64,000 nt of DNA. Source: Streptomyces sp. P9-A2. GTDB taxonomy: Bacteria; Actinomycetota; Actinomycetes; Streptomycetales; Streptomycetaceae. The stretch is from NCBI RefSeq assembly GCF_036634175.1, contig NZ_JAZIFX010000001.1, positions 2,976,001 to 3,040,000 of the forward strand. The letters run 5' to 3'. Numbering within the stretch: the first letter of the stretch is position 1; every line of letters starts with the position of its first letter. Positions 1 through 8,748 of the stretch are shown one piece after another. A program made the position numbers and the translations under genes. The notes under the pieces were generated by a model that worked only from the letters and a program-made list of their open reading frames with translations, did not search any database and had not been told where the DNA came from.

Positions 1-400
1 CGGCGATCGGCCCGGTGTCCCGGTAGACCGGGCGGGGCTCCAGGACACAGAACTCGTTGCCCTCCGGGTCGGCCATGACCGTCCAGGGGACGTCGCCCTG
101 ACCCACGTCGGCGGGCGTCGCGCCGAGGTCCTTCAGGCGCGCGACCAGCTCCGCCTGATGGGTGGTCGAGGTGGTGGCCAGATCAAGGTGCACCCGGTTC
201 TTCACCGTTTTCGGTTCCGGGCGGGCGATGATGTCGATGCAGACGGCCACGGGGTCGGGGTAGGCGAAGCCCACGGGTTCGAGGTTGGTCACACCGGGCG
301 CCTCGCTGTCGACACCCCACCCGAGTGCCTCCGCCCAGAACCGGCCGAGCACGGAGTCGTCCCGGGCCTTCATGTTGATCTGCACGAGTCTCGTTGCCAT
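1..400 (-). CDS. VOC (glyoxalase/bleomycin-resistance fold) family protein, partial at its 3' end
   Basis: Reading the reverse strand from the ATG at 400 gives 133 residues before the window edge. The protein begins MATRLVQINMKARD and later contains VHLDLATTS and DPEGNEFCVLEPRPVY. The D/E-P-E-G-N-E-F-C-V pattern near the end is characteristic of the vicinal-oxygen-chelate superfamily, in which betaalphabetabetabeta modules bind a divalent metal or a small ligand. Members include glyoxalases, dioxygenases and drug-sequestering proteins; the substrate cannot be told from sequence here. The gene is monocistronic as far as visible. The C-terminus is beyond coordinate 1. Confidence 0.8.
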   Translation of the reverse strand, partial: MATRLVQINMKARDDSVLGRFWAEALGWGVDSEAPGVTNLEPVGFAYPDPVAVCIDIIARPEPKTVKNRVHLDLATTSTTHQAELVARLKDLGATPADVGQGDVPWTVMADPEGNEFCVLEPRPVYRDTGPIA

Positions 401-624
401 GCGCAGATCCTAGAAGCCGCCGCCGGACCGGGCCGCCGCGATCAGACATGTGCTCAGCCCGGCGCTGACCGTGGTCCCCCCCCTCGTCGAGACTGTGCGG
501 TTCCTTGCTGGTGTGCACTGACGACGAGACGGTGGCCGCCGGCCACAGCAGAGATCCCGCACGTCACGGACAAGGGATCCGGACCCGCCCCCGGACCGGA
601 CCCCTCACCGCGTGCTGCTCCTCG

Positions 625-1335
625 CTAGGCAGCTCGGCGCGCCGGGTGGAAGTTGATGCGTTCGCTGACGACGGGGAAGCCGGCCTTGGCGAAGTTCGCG
701 GCCATGGGGAAGTTGCCCCGGTCGGTCCCTCCGCCGATGAACTCCGCACCCTCCTCGACGAGGAGGTGGGTGCACTCCGCGAGGAGGTCGTAGGCGTAGC
801 CGTGACCACGCTGTTCCGGGACGACTCCGATGAAGCCGATGGTCGGGCCGGAAGGGTTGTGGGCCGGGATGTGGATGCCGGCCAGGTCGCCCTCCGGCGT
901 GTACGCGATCTGCCACCACTCCCGTGGGGAGGGGCACCAGTGGAAGAAGTCGAGTTCCTCCTGGGCGGCCTGGTCGAGGCCGCCCTCCTCGACGGCCCTG
1001 AGCGCGTGGGCGTCCAGGGTGACGGAGTGGATTCGGCGCAACGCGTCGAAGAACACGGTGTCGTCGGGTTCGGCGCTGAAGCGCAGGCGTCCGGGCCGCT
1101 CGGGCAGACCTCGCTTTGGGGTCCAGCGGTACAGGAAGCGTTCCACCAGGAGTTCGTACCCGGCGGCTCGTGCGGCGGCGAACCGTGCCTCGGCGGCGGC
1201 GCGCAGGGCGACGCGCTTCCAGTCGGGGCGGAACCGGGTACGCCGATGGCCTTCACGGGCGCCCAGTGGGTCGGGGAGTGCGTCGAAGAGACGGGCGTCG
1301 CTCGCGGTGAGCGCGCGGATGACCGGATCGGTCAT
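625..1335 (-). CDS. GNAT-family N-acetyltransferase
   Basis: A 236-residue protein starting MTDPVIRALTASD at an ATG at 1335. The C-terminal half carries the GNAT fold: GPTIGFIGVVPEQRGHGYA around residues 165-183 is motif A (the Q/R-x-x-G-x-G/A pyrophosphate loop that binds acetyl-CoA), followed by a helix and TDRGNFPMAANFAKAGF, where family members end motif B. The N-terminal 120 residues are longer than in minimal GNATs and may hold a substrate-recognition or degenerate GNAT half. The acceptor is unknown. It stands alone, with about 220 bp of non-coding DNA towards the VOC gene. Confidence 0.82.
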   Translation of the reverse strand: MTDPVIRALTASDARLFDALPDPLGAREGHRRTRFRPDWKRVALRAAAEARFAAARAAGYELLVERFLYRWTPKRGLPERPGRLRFSAEPDDTVFFDALRRIHSVTLDAHALRAVEEGGLDQAAQEELDFFHWCPSPREWWQIAYTPEGDLAGIHIPAHNPSGPTIGFIGVVPEQRGHGYAYDLLAECTHLLVEEGAEFIGGGTDRGNFPMAANFAKAGFPVVSERINFHPARRAA

Positions 1336-1905
1336 GGATTCCTCCGGGAGACAGGCTGCTCGGAGCGCTCCCGGTCAGAAGTGACGCACCACGCCGGGAC
1401 AGCGGAAAAGGGAGCGCTGGAAAGGTGTGAACCGCACGGCACTCGCCTCCTTCCATCCGTCTCAGGGCGTGGAGCCACACCGTACGTGATCTTCCGCGGC
1501 TCCGTCATGGATTTCCGCGGCCCTTGGGAAGGACGGGTTCACGGGACGATGCAGAGCGCACCCAAAGGCCTGTGGGGCCTTGATCCTCCGCCCGTAGACC
1601 GCGATCGCCACACCTGACGCGCTGTCAACGCTTCTGTCGGCGGATGAGTACCCGAGTCGGCGAGCTGTGCCTGCCGAGTGGCAGGCCAGGGGCTGCAGGT
1701 GGTCTGCTGGCAGGCACTCACAGGGCCCCGAGGCGGGAGGCCGCCTCCTTCGCCGCGCCGACCGAACCGCTCGATCATGTCCGGGCTGCTTGCCTCCGGT
1801 GGGACCGGTCGAGCCGGGGCGATGGGCGTACAACCGGGCCGCCGAGCAGCGCGAACACCGGGGCGCCGGCAGACCCGTGCCTCGTGCTCAACCGCCTTGG
1901 CCTCC
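1336..1905. other. Intergenic, no supported gene
   Basis: Several overlapping open frames exist on both strands but none shows a convincing ribosome site, codon bias or recognisable motif. High GC makes such empty frames common. I see no RNA gene or repeat here. Confidence 0.5.
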
Positions 1906-2436
1906 TTACAACTGGTCCCCCCTACCGGCTGGTTCCGGAGGATGCTCCCCGCCACCGTCCTTGATGTCCTCCGCGCAGGTTCGTCGGTCGTAGGACTGGT
2001 CGTTGGGGATGAACAGCACTCCGGCAACCTGCTCAGGGTGCTCGACGGCGAGCCAGTCGTCGCCCGTGAGGGGATCGGCAGCGGGCCCGAACGCCTGGGA
2101 CGAGTAAACCGTCTGACACCCCAACGCCACGCGCTCCTTGTCGACCGCGCAGGCGTCCACTGCGGGGTCGGAATATTCGTCGGCGCCGTCGAAGCGGAAG
2201 CGGAAGTGGACCAGGTCGCCTTCGGAGGGCACCTGTGGGTGGGGCTCAAGGCTCCAGTCGACGACCTCGGCGGTAACGCCGAGAGACTGCCCGTACGTGC
2301 CCTCGATCTGCACCCTCACACAGGCCTCACCGCGCTCCGCCGTCGTGTCGGTGCAGCTCCAGAGGAAGGAGCAGCCGGACAGGGAGAGGATCACCAGAGC
2401 CAACGGGGCACCGGCAAGTATCCGTGCGGGTAACAC
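1906..2436 (-). CDS. Small secreted lipoprotein, function unknown; TTA at codon 2
   Basis: A 176-residue protein if the GTG at 2436 is the start, chosen because GGAGGT lies 7 bases upstream; longer in-frame starts to 2592 lack such a site. The N-terminus VLPARILAGAPLALVI followed by LSGC is a type II signal peptide with lipobox, so the mature protein should be lipid-anchored outside the membrane at about Cys22. The rest contains paired cysteines (CTD, CVR, CAVD, CQT, CAED) and no motif I recognise. Codon 2 is TTA, the rare leucine codon read by bldA tRNA in Streptomyces, so translation is probably limited to late growth. It is divergent from the defence operon starting at 2737. Confidence 0.7.
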   Translation of the reverse strand: MLPARILAGAPLALVILSLSGCSFLWSCTDTTAERGEACVRVQIEGTYGQSLGVTAEVVDWSLEPHPQVPSEGDLVHFRFRFDGADEYSDPAVDACAVDKERVALGCQTVYSSQAFGPAADPLTGDDWLAVEHPEQVAGVLFIPNDQSYDRRTCAEDIKDGGGEHPPEPAGRGDQL

Positions 2437-2736
2437 TGAGATGACCTCCGGTCGGGGTGGGGCGGAGCAGTGCATCCCGGGGCCTGGCAGCTGCGGGCGA
2501 CGGCGACGAGCGCCTGCGGCGGCGAAGCCGAAACGCAACTGAAGCAACCGCATTGACCGTCTATCCCCCGGGGGTTCCGGTCCAGCACCCACTCAACAGT
2601 TTTGGGACTAATCCCCCAGCTTCACCACCCAACCACCTTCATGTCCGACCTTTGCAGTACGGTCACACGAACCAGCCCGACCCTGAGGGCCGCCTCTCAC
2701 CGGGCAGGCCCGGACCCGTGTATTCGAGGACGCACA
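2437..2736. promoter_or_regulatory. Divergent intergenic region between the lipoprotein and defence operon A
   Basis: This 300-bp interval must contain the promoters of both flanking transcription units. The stretch 2600-2660 is poorer in GC than its surroundings. I could not identify a convincing -35/-10 pair, so this is inferred from gene layout only. Confidence 0.4.
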
Positions 2737-4290
2737 ATGCCTTACGAGCCCGGCACCGTCTGGCAGTACGAGGTCCCCACGACCAGTAGCACCCACCTGC
2801 CACCGGATGCCGGCTACGGCAAGGCTCTGACCAATCAGGGGTACGGCTTCGAGGTCGCCATAGCCGACCTGATCGACAACTCGATCGATGCCGGCGCCGA
2901 CAAGATCGTCGTGCACTTCCTGCGGGACGCCAAGCGCATCCTCACCCTGCTGGTGATTGACAACGGCAAGGGCATGGACGATGCCGACCTGGACGCCGCC
3001 ATGACCGTGGGGCGGCGCCGCGACTACGGCGAGAGTGCCCTCGGCATGTACGGCACGGGCTTGAAAGCCGCTTCGCTGTCCCACGCGGCGTCCCTGACAG
3101 TGGTCAGCCGTACCAAGCGCAGCCGGACCGCAGGACGCCGTCTCACCGCGGAGGGCCTCGAGGACGGCTTCCGTTGCGACACCGTCGATCCGCGCTACGC
3201 GCAGGAACTCGTCGACCGCTATGACGGCGTCATCGAGTGGCACGGCACGATCGTGCGCTGGGATCAGGTGCGGGCCTTCGAAACGGTGACCGCAGGCCAG
3301 AGCGACCACTACCTGTCCAAGTCGATCGCCCGCCTGGAAACGCACCTCGGTCTCTACCTGCACAGGTTTCTCCAGAACGGCCTCAAGCTCGACATCGCCG
3401 TGTGGGACGTCAGCAGTGGCGAAGGGGCACTCGGCGAGGAAGTCGACCACATCGCCGTCCAGGCGCTGGACCCCTTCGGTTACAAGGTCCCGGGGAAGCC
3501 GCGCTACCCCCGTACGTTCACGGCCCCCGTGGAGGGCTTGGGGGACGTCGAACTGACCGCGCACATCTGGCCCGCCAAGTCGAAGCAGGCCGGGTTCCGG
3601 CAGATCGGACCTCTCGCCGACCGTCAGGGCTTCTACTTCTACCGCAACGACCGTCTTGTCCAAGCCGGCGGCTGGAACGGTCTTCGCAACCCTGAAGGGC
3701 ACCTCGCTCTTGCCCGCGTGGCCGTCGACCTTCCGCCCCGTGAGAACAGCGTCCTGAGCCTTGACGTGAAGAAGGAGAGCGTCACCGTCACGCCTGCCTT
3801 CACTCTCGGCGTCGAGAATGCCGTGGACGCCTCCGGGAACACCTTTCACGGGTACCTCAGCGACGCCGAGGCCACCTACCGGGAGGGCGCGAAGCGCACG
3901 GAGATCGTCCGCAAGCCCGTGACGCTCCCGGGTAAGGGGATAGACCCGAAGATCAAGCGGGTCGTCAAGGAGGAGCTGCCCGAGAAGCCGGGGGAAGAGC
4001 CCATCTCGTTCACCTGGGCCTCACTTCCCAGTGGCAAGTTCTTCGACCTTGACCGTGAGAACAACACCGTCCTCCTCAACAGGGCTTTCCGCAGCGACTT
4101 CAACGACGGCCGTCGCGGCGGAAGCAACGACGCCCCCGTCACGAAGACCTTGTTGTACTTGCTGCTCGAGGACTGCTTCGGTCTCGGACGCTGGGAGCGT
4201 GGCCGCCAGGACCGAGTGGACTACTGGAACACCATCCTTCTGGCAGCGGCGGGTACGCACCGCGACCGCCGTGTCCAGGCGACCGACTGA
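2737..4290 (+). CDS. MORC/MutL-like GHKL ATPase (restriction-linked)
   Basis: A 517-residue protein from the ATG at 2737 (MPYEPGTVWQYEVPT); an ATG at 2602 is in frame but has poor coding character before 2737. The first 140 residues carry the Bergerat ATP-binding fold: ADLIDNSIDAGA (motif I, Mg/ATP Asn), VIDNGKGMD (motif II, DxGxG) and MYGTGLKAAS (motif III lid). The general-base position reads Asp instead of the usual Glu. The C-terminal part resembles the S5 and extension region of MORC-type ATPases. Iyer, Abhiman and Aravind (2008) described such MutL/MORC homologues in restriction-modification loci next to Z1 helicases, Vsr endonucleases and C5-methyltransferases, the order seen here. Likely role: ATP-driven clamp or loop formation on DNA that signals to the nuclease and helicase. 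Confidence 0.85.
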   Translation: MPYEPGTVWQYEVPTTSSTHLPPDAGYGKALTNQGYGFEVAIADLIDNSIDAGADKIVVHFLRDAKRILTLLVIDNGKGMDDADLDAAMTVGRRRDYGESALGMYGTGLKAASLSHAASLTVVSRTKRSRTAGRRLTAEGLEDGFRCDTVDPRYAQELVDRYDGVIEWHGTIVRWDQVRAFETVTAGQSDHYLSKSIARLETHLGLYLHRFLQNGLKLDIAVWDVSSGEGALGEEVDHIAVQALDPFGYKVPGKPRYPRTFTAPVEGLGDVELTAHIWPAKSKQAGFRQIGPLADRQGFYFYRNDRLVQAGGWNGLRNPEGHLALARVAVDLPPRENSVLSLDVKKESVTVTPAFTLGVENAVDASGNTFHGYLSDAEATYREGAKRTEIVRKPVTLPGKGIDPKIKRVVKEELPEKPGEEPISFTWASLPSGKFFDLDRENNTVLLNRAFRSDFNDGRRGGSNDAPVTKTLLYLLLEDCFGLGRWERGRQDRVDYWNTILLAAAGTHRDRRVQATD

Positions 4291-4343
4291 TCCAGTACCG
4301 CTCTCGCTCCTGGCCCGCTCCGGCCCCTGACTGAGGACAAGAG

Positions 4344-7289
4344 ATGACCCACACTTCGTCCGGCGTGCTCCTCGACATCCACACCTCCGCGCTGGCCGGG
4401 ATGGGCAGCATGCCACGTCACTTCGAACGCTGGGCAGCGCTTGCCGCGGACGATTCCTACCCTGAAGCGGACCTGGGCGAGGAGTTGCTCCGCTCCCTTT
4501 TCATCAGTGGTGACGACGCACTGACCGCTCTGTGGGACCGCCACCTGACCGCCTGGGACTTCGCGGAGAACCCGCAATGGGGAGCGGGCTCCCCGGCGCG
4601 CACCGACGAACGGCGCGCAGTGGTCTACGAACGGCTCCGGTTCGGAAGTGAACTGCGCAAGGTCCTGGACGAGGCCATACCCGTGGCGAAGGTGCCCGGC
4701 GCGACGGTGATCACCCGGGAGTTCACCCCGTGGTACACCCCTGAACGCGCGGCGGCCAGGTCCTTCTACTGGACGGCGTACGAGCAGAAGCTCCGCGACA
4801 AGGGCTGGCCCGAGACCGCCATCGCCGGCCTCGACCAGGCGAGCCGGGCAGTCGTCGAGCGCCTCGCCGACCCCGAACAACCGGCGGCCCGCCAGGCGAA
4901 GGGCCTGGTCGTCGGCTATGTCCAGTCCGGCAAAACAGCGAACTTCACCGGCGTGGCCGCCAAGGCCATCGATGCCGGATACCGCCTCGTCATCGTCCTG
5001 GGGGGCACTCTCAACCTGCTCCGCGCCCAGACCCAGAGGCGCCTCGACATGGAGTTGATCGGCCAGGAGAACATCCTGCGGGGCGCGGATGTCACAGATG
5101 TGGACTCCCTGGTCGGCGTGGACTACGTGGGTGACGACGAGGGCTGGCCGGAGTTCGTCCGGCACGGCGGCCGCCCTTCCACGCTCGGTGCGTTCGACGT
5201 CGAGCGCCTGACCACACGCGACAACGACTACAAGAGCCTGGCCCAGGGCATCCGGGCCCTGGAGTTCGAGAAGCGCGCCCCCACCCGGCCGCTGCATGAC
5301 TCGGCAAACCTTCACCACACCGCAGCGCGGATCCTCGTGGTGAAGAAGAACAAGGCCGTCCTCACGAAGCTCGTCAAGGACCTCAAGCAGATCCACGGGA
5401 TCCTGGGGGAGCTGCCGACCCTCATCATCGACGACGAGTCCGACCAGGCCTCCGTGAACACCTCGGACCCGAAGAAGTGGGAACGGGGAAGCACCGAGCG
5501 CACGGCCATCAACGGCTTGATATCCAAACTCCTGGGACTGCTCCCGCGAGCCCAGTACATCGGCTACACCGCGACGCCCTTCGCCAATGTCTTCATCGAT
5601 CCCGGTGACGAGGAGGACATCTTCCCGCGCGACTTCCTGATCTCCCTCCCCCGTCCCACCGGTTACATGGGTGTTCAGGACTTCCACGACCTGGACGGCA
5701 TCGACGACGGTGAGGGTGGGGCCGAGCAGAGGCACGTCCGTGGGATCCATGACTCCACGGGCGACCGCCTTCAGGAAGCCTTGGACGCCTTCGTCCTCAC
5801 AGGCGCTCTGAAGTGCTACCGCGTCGCCCACGGCGTCTCCTCCGAATCGTTCCGGCACCACACGATGCTCGTGCACGAATCGGTCCGGATGGCCGAGCAC
5901 ACCGAACTCGCCCTACGCATCAACACCATGTGGCACAACGCCGCGTACACACACTCTGAGGGCCACGCACGCCTGGCCCACCTCTTCGAGAAGGACTTTC
6001 GCCCCCACGCGGACGGAGCCGCCCTACCCACCCCCGCGACATACGACGAACTGAAGCCGCACCTCAAAGAGGCACGCCACCTCATCAACAAGGGCGGCGG
6101 GCCTGTCATCGTCGTCAACGGCGACAGCGAACGCGATTACACCCAGCCCGACCTGGACTTCGATCGCACCCCGAACGTCTGGAAGATCCTGGTCGGCGGC
6201 ACGAAGCTGTCCCGTGGCTTCACGGTCGCGGGCCTGACGATCACGTACTACCGTCGCACGACGCAGCAGGCCGACACCCTGATGCAGATGGGCCGATGGT
6301 TCGGCTTCCGGCACGGGTACCGTGATCTTGTGCGGCTGTACATCGGTAGGGAGGAGACCCTCGGCCGTGGCCGCAACGCCAAGACGGTCGACCTGTACGA
6401 GGCCTTCGAGGCGATCTGCCGCGACGAGGAACTCTTCCGCGCCGAACTGGCCCGCTACGCCCCCTTGGTGAACGGCCGCCCCCAGGTCACCCCCGCCCAG
6501 ATCCCGCCGCTGGTGGCCCAGCATCTGCCGTGGGTGAAGCCATCGGCACGGAACAAGATGTTCAACGCGCAGCTGGTGGAGGTGCGATCGCCGGGTGTCT
6601 GGGAGGAGCCCACGGCCTACCCCGAGGATCCTGACGCCCTGCGTCACAACACGGAGTGCTGGGCACCGGTTCTCGGGGCTCTCTCGCATGCTCCCGTCTC
6701 TCTCGGCCTGGACGGCGGTCCGCAGTACGACGCGCGGGTGGGCACGGTGTCGCACCAGGACCTGCTCACGGTGCTGTGCGACCTGCGCTGGTCCGCGCCG
6801 GCGCAGTTCTCGCCCCACCTGGAGTTCCTGCTGGACGCCGGACAGGAATCGGGCACGATCGACGACTGGTTCGTGATCGCTCCGATGCAGACGTCCGTTC
6901 GCCGCAGCGAGGTGCGCATTCTGGGGCACGGCCCCTTCTCCCTGGCCCGCCGCAAGCGCCGCCGAGGGTCTCTGTTCGGCGCGATCCGCGATCCCAAGCA
7001 TGTCGCGGCTGCGAAGCGTCTGGCCGGGGCCTCGAACCTGACCGGAAACGCAACCGTCGAGCAGCACGTCCGTCCGCGTCGAGGTGCGCTGGTGCTCTAT
7101 CCCGTGATGGAATCCGAACCCCGGATCCTGTCCGACGGATCGGTCGATCCGCGTGACCTGATCATGGCCTTCGCCTTCGTCGCCCCGCCGTCGACTGCGC
7201 GGGGTGACCGTGCCTTGGTGCGGTTCCGTGCGATCGACTCGACCAGGGCGGAAGCTGCGATTATCGACTGTGACGACATGGGTTCGTGA
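4344..7289 (+). CDS. Z1-domain superfamily II helicase-like ATPase
   Basis: A 981-residue protein starting 53 bases after the GHKL ATPase stop. GYVQSGKT around residue 193 is the Walker A loop typical of Z1 proteins; LIIDDESDQASVNT near residue 360 is the Walker B/DExx region; YIGYTATPFANVF near 405 is motif III; KLSRGFTVAGLT and QADTLMQMGRWFGFRHGY around 620-660 form motifs V and VI with the arginine finger. Z1 proteins (PF10593) occur almost only in defence loci with MutL/MORC-like ATPases. The likely job is translocation on target DNA coupled to the Vsr-like nuclease encoded next. The stop codon overlaps the GTG of the next gene, so the two are translationally coupled. Confidence 0.88.
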   Translation: MTHTSSGVLLDIHTSALAGMGSMPRHFERWAALAADDSYPEADLGEELLRSLFISGDDALTALWDRHLTAWDFAENPQWGAGSPARTDERRAVVYERLRFGSELRKVLDEAIPVAKVPGATVITREFTPWYTPERAAARSFYWTAYEQKLRDKGWPETAIAGLDQASRAVVERLADPEQPAARQAKGLVVGYVQSGKTANFTGVAAKAIDAGYRLVIVLGGTLNLLRAQTQRRLDMELIGQENILRGADVTDVDSLVGVDYVGDDEGWPEFVRHGGRPSTLGAFDVERLTTRDNDYKSLAQGIRALEFEKRAPTRPLHDSANLHHTAARILVVKKNKAVLTKLVKDLKQIHGILGELPTLIIDDESDQASVNTSDPKKWERGSTERTAINGLISKLLGLLPRAQYIGYTATPFANVFIDPGDEEDIFPRDFLISLPRPTGYMGVQDFHDLDGIDDGEGGAEQRHVRGIHDSTGDRLQEALDAFVLTGALKCYRVAHGVSSESFRHHTMLVHESVRMAEHTELALRINTMWHNAAYTHSEGHARLAHLFEKDFRPHADGAALPTPATYDELKPHLKEARHLINKGGGPVIVVNGDSERDYTQPDLDFDRTPNVWKILVGGTKLSRGFTVAGLTITYYRRTTQQADTLMQMGRWFGFRHGYRDLVRLYIGREETLGRGRNAKTVDLYEAFEAICRDEELFRAELARYAPLVNGRPQVTPAQIPPLVAQHLPWVKPSARNKMFNAQLVEVRSPGVWEEPTAYPEDPDALRHNTECWAPVLGALSHAPVSLGLDGGPQYDARVGTVSHQDLLTVLCDLRWSAPAQFSPHLEFLLDAGQESGTIDDWFVIAPMQTSVRRSEVRILGHGPFSLARRKRRRGSLFGAIRDPKHVAAAKRLAGASNLTGNATVEQHVRPRRGALVLYPVMESEPRILSDGSVDPRDLIMAFAFVAPPSTARGDRALVRFRAIDSTRAEAAIIDCDDMGS

Positions 7290-7720
7290 GGCTTTCGGCA
7301 GTGAACAATGTGACTCCGTCCTCCCCGGGTGTTTCGGCTCGAATGAGCAGGCAAGCGAGCAAGGACACGGAAATCGAGCTGGCCGTGCGACGGCGGCTGC
7401 ACGCGGCCGGGCTGCGCTATCGCGTGGAGTACCCGGTGCCGGGCATGGCGCGGCGGCGTATCGACGTGGCGTTCACCCGTGCCAAGGTGGCCGTCCTGAT
7501 CGACGGGTGCTTCTGGCACGGATGCCCCCAGCACGCCACGCACCCGAAGTCGAACGCTGAGTGGTGGCGCAGGAAGCTGGACCGGAACATGGCTCGTGAT
7601 CTGGAGACTACGGAACACCTGACCGCGGCGGGATGGACGGTGTTGCGGTTCTGGGAGCATGAAGATCCGGAAAATGTGGCCGCTCGGGTGAAGGCGGCCG
7701 TGGAACGGCGTCTGGCGTAA
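7286..7720 (+). CDS. vsr: Vsr-like (very short patch repair) DNA endonuclease
   Basis: A 144-residue protein beginning at a GTG that overlaps the Z1 stop (GTGA); an internal ATG at codon 20 (MSRQASKDTEIE) would give the usual Vsr length of about 125. Family landmarks are visible: TEIELAVRRRL, RRRIDVAF with the catalytic Asp, LIDGCFWHGCPQH with the Cys/His zinc-site residues, and VLRFWEHE. Classical Vsr nicks T:G mismatches caused by 5-methylcytosine deamination and is encoded beside C5-methyltransferases, as here. In MORC/Z1 loci a Vsr-fold enzyme has been proposed to be the restriction nuclease itself. Both roles are possible for this gene. Confidence 0.9.
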   Translation: MRLSAVNNVTPSSPGVSARMSRQASKDTEIELAVRRRLHAAGLRYRVEYPVPGMARRRIDVAFTRAKVAVLIDGCFWHGCPQHATHPKSNAEWWRRKLDRNMARDLETTEHLTAAGWTVLRFWEHEDPENVAARVKAAVERRLA

Positions 7721-7741
7721 CGAAACAGGAAGGTGGCAGGT

Positions 7742-8737
7742 ATGGGGGGACTGACCTTCGTGGACGTGTGCTCCGGGGCGGGTGGACTCGCCCTCGGCCT
7801 GGAGCAAGCCGGATTCGAACCGCGGCTGCTCCTGGACGACGACGATGATGCCGTCACGACCCTGCGGGCCAATCGACCGCGCTGGAACGTGCTCCGCACC
7901 GATCTGCTCGACTTCGATCCAGCCGAGCACCCCGAGAGCTACGACGTCGATCTCCTCTCAGCCGGGTTGCCGCGGGTGAAGTCGAGTGCGACCGCCCAGC
8001 GGGCCGAATCAGGTCTGGAGGAACGCCTGTTGGAGGCCGCGGTCTACCTGGCCCACGCCATCAGGCCGCGAGCGGTGATCATCGAGAACGTTCCCGATCT
8101 CGCTCACTCGGACAGGTATCAGCGCTTCCGTGACTTCGCGCGTGCAGAACTGGCTCACCTGGGTTACGAGTTCAGTTGGTTCGTCGTGAACGCCGTCGAC
8201 TTCGGGGTGCCGCAGAACCGCAGACAGGGTGCCCTGGTGGCCGTCGAGCGGCGTTGGGCCGAGTCCTTCCGGCCACCGACACCCACGGTGCGGCAGCCGC
8301 AGACAGTCGGTGCCGCCCTGGGGTCGTCCATGGCAGCACGCGGTTGGCGGGACGCCGCCCGGTGGGCCGCCCAGGCCGATCAGCCGGCTCCCACACTGGT
8401 GGGCGGCTCGAAGAACCGAGGTGGTGCCGACCTCGGGCCGACCGGGGCCAAGCGGAAATGGGCGACCATGGGCGTCAATGCCCACACGGTGGGCAACGAG
8501 GTTCCCGGATCCGACTTCGTGTGGGCCCCTCAGCTCGGCAGGGACAACATGGTGAAAATCACAGTCGAGCAGGCGGCGCTGCTCCAGGGGTTCCCCGGAT
8601 CGTGGCATGTCACGGGCCTCAAGACCGCCCGGTACCGCCAGATCGGGCACGCGACACCGCCGCCCGTCGGCCAGGCACTGGGTCGGGCCGTTGCCGAGGC
8701 GCTGCACGGGGAGCCGGTCGCCCCCGCTGCCGGCTAG
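7742..8737 (+). CDS. C5-cytosine methyltransferase-fold protein lacking the catalytic cysteine
   Basis: A 331-residue protein; ATG at 7742 is preceded by AAGGTGG (a GTG nine bases earlier is also possible). Motif I (FVDVCSGAGGLALGL), motif VI (IIENVPDL), motif VIII (PQNRRQG) and motif X (GHATPPPVG) are all recognisable, so S-adenosylmethionine binding looks intact. Motif IV, normally G-G-x-P-C-Q-x-F-S with the nucleophilic cysteine, reads SAGLPRVKSSA (codons near 7966-7990): Arg replaces the cysteine and the Gln is lost. It cannot methylate by the standard mechanism. It is followed 11 bases later by a methyltransferase with an intact motif IV, suggesting a regulatory or recognition subunit of a heterodimer, comparable in principle to DNMT3L. 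Confidence 0.85.
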   Translation: MGGLTFVDVCSGAGGLALGLEQAGFEPRLLLDDDDDAVTTLRANRPRWNVLRTDLLDFDPAEHPESYDVDLLSAGLPRVKSSATAQRAESGLEERLLEAAVYLAHAIRPRAVIIENVPDLAHSDRYQRFRDFARAELAHLGYEFSWFVVNAVDFGVPQNRRQGALVAVERRWAESFRPPTPTVRQPQTVGAALGSSMAARGWRDAARWAAQADQPAPTLVGGSKNRGGADLGPTGAKRKWATMGVNAHTVGNEVPGSDFVWAPQLGRDNMVKITVEQAALLQGFPGSWHVTGLKTARYRQIGHATPPPVGQALGRAVAEALHGEPVAPAAG

Positions 8738-8748
8738 ACTTCCGCCAC

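Noticed and set aside
1678..2433. Plus-strand frame opposite the lipoprotein gene
   Set aside because: No ribosome site or motif; the reverse strand has a lipobox signal peptide and good RBS.
4221..5900. Long reverse-strand frame (559 codons) opposite the Z1 gene
   Set aside because: It mirrors codon bias of the true gene on the plus strand, where helicase motifs are clear; a usual artefact of high GC.
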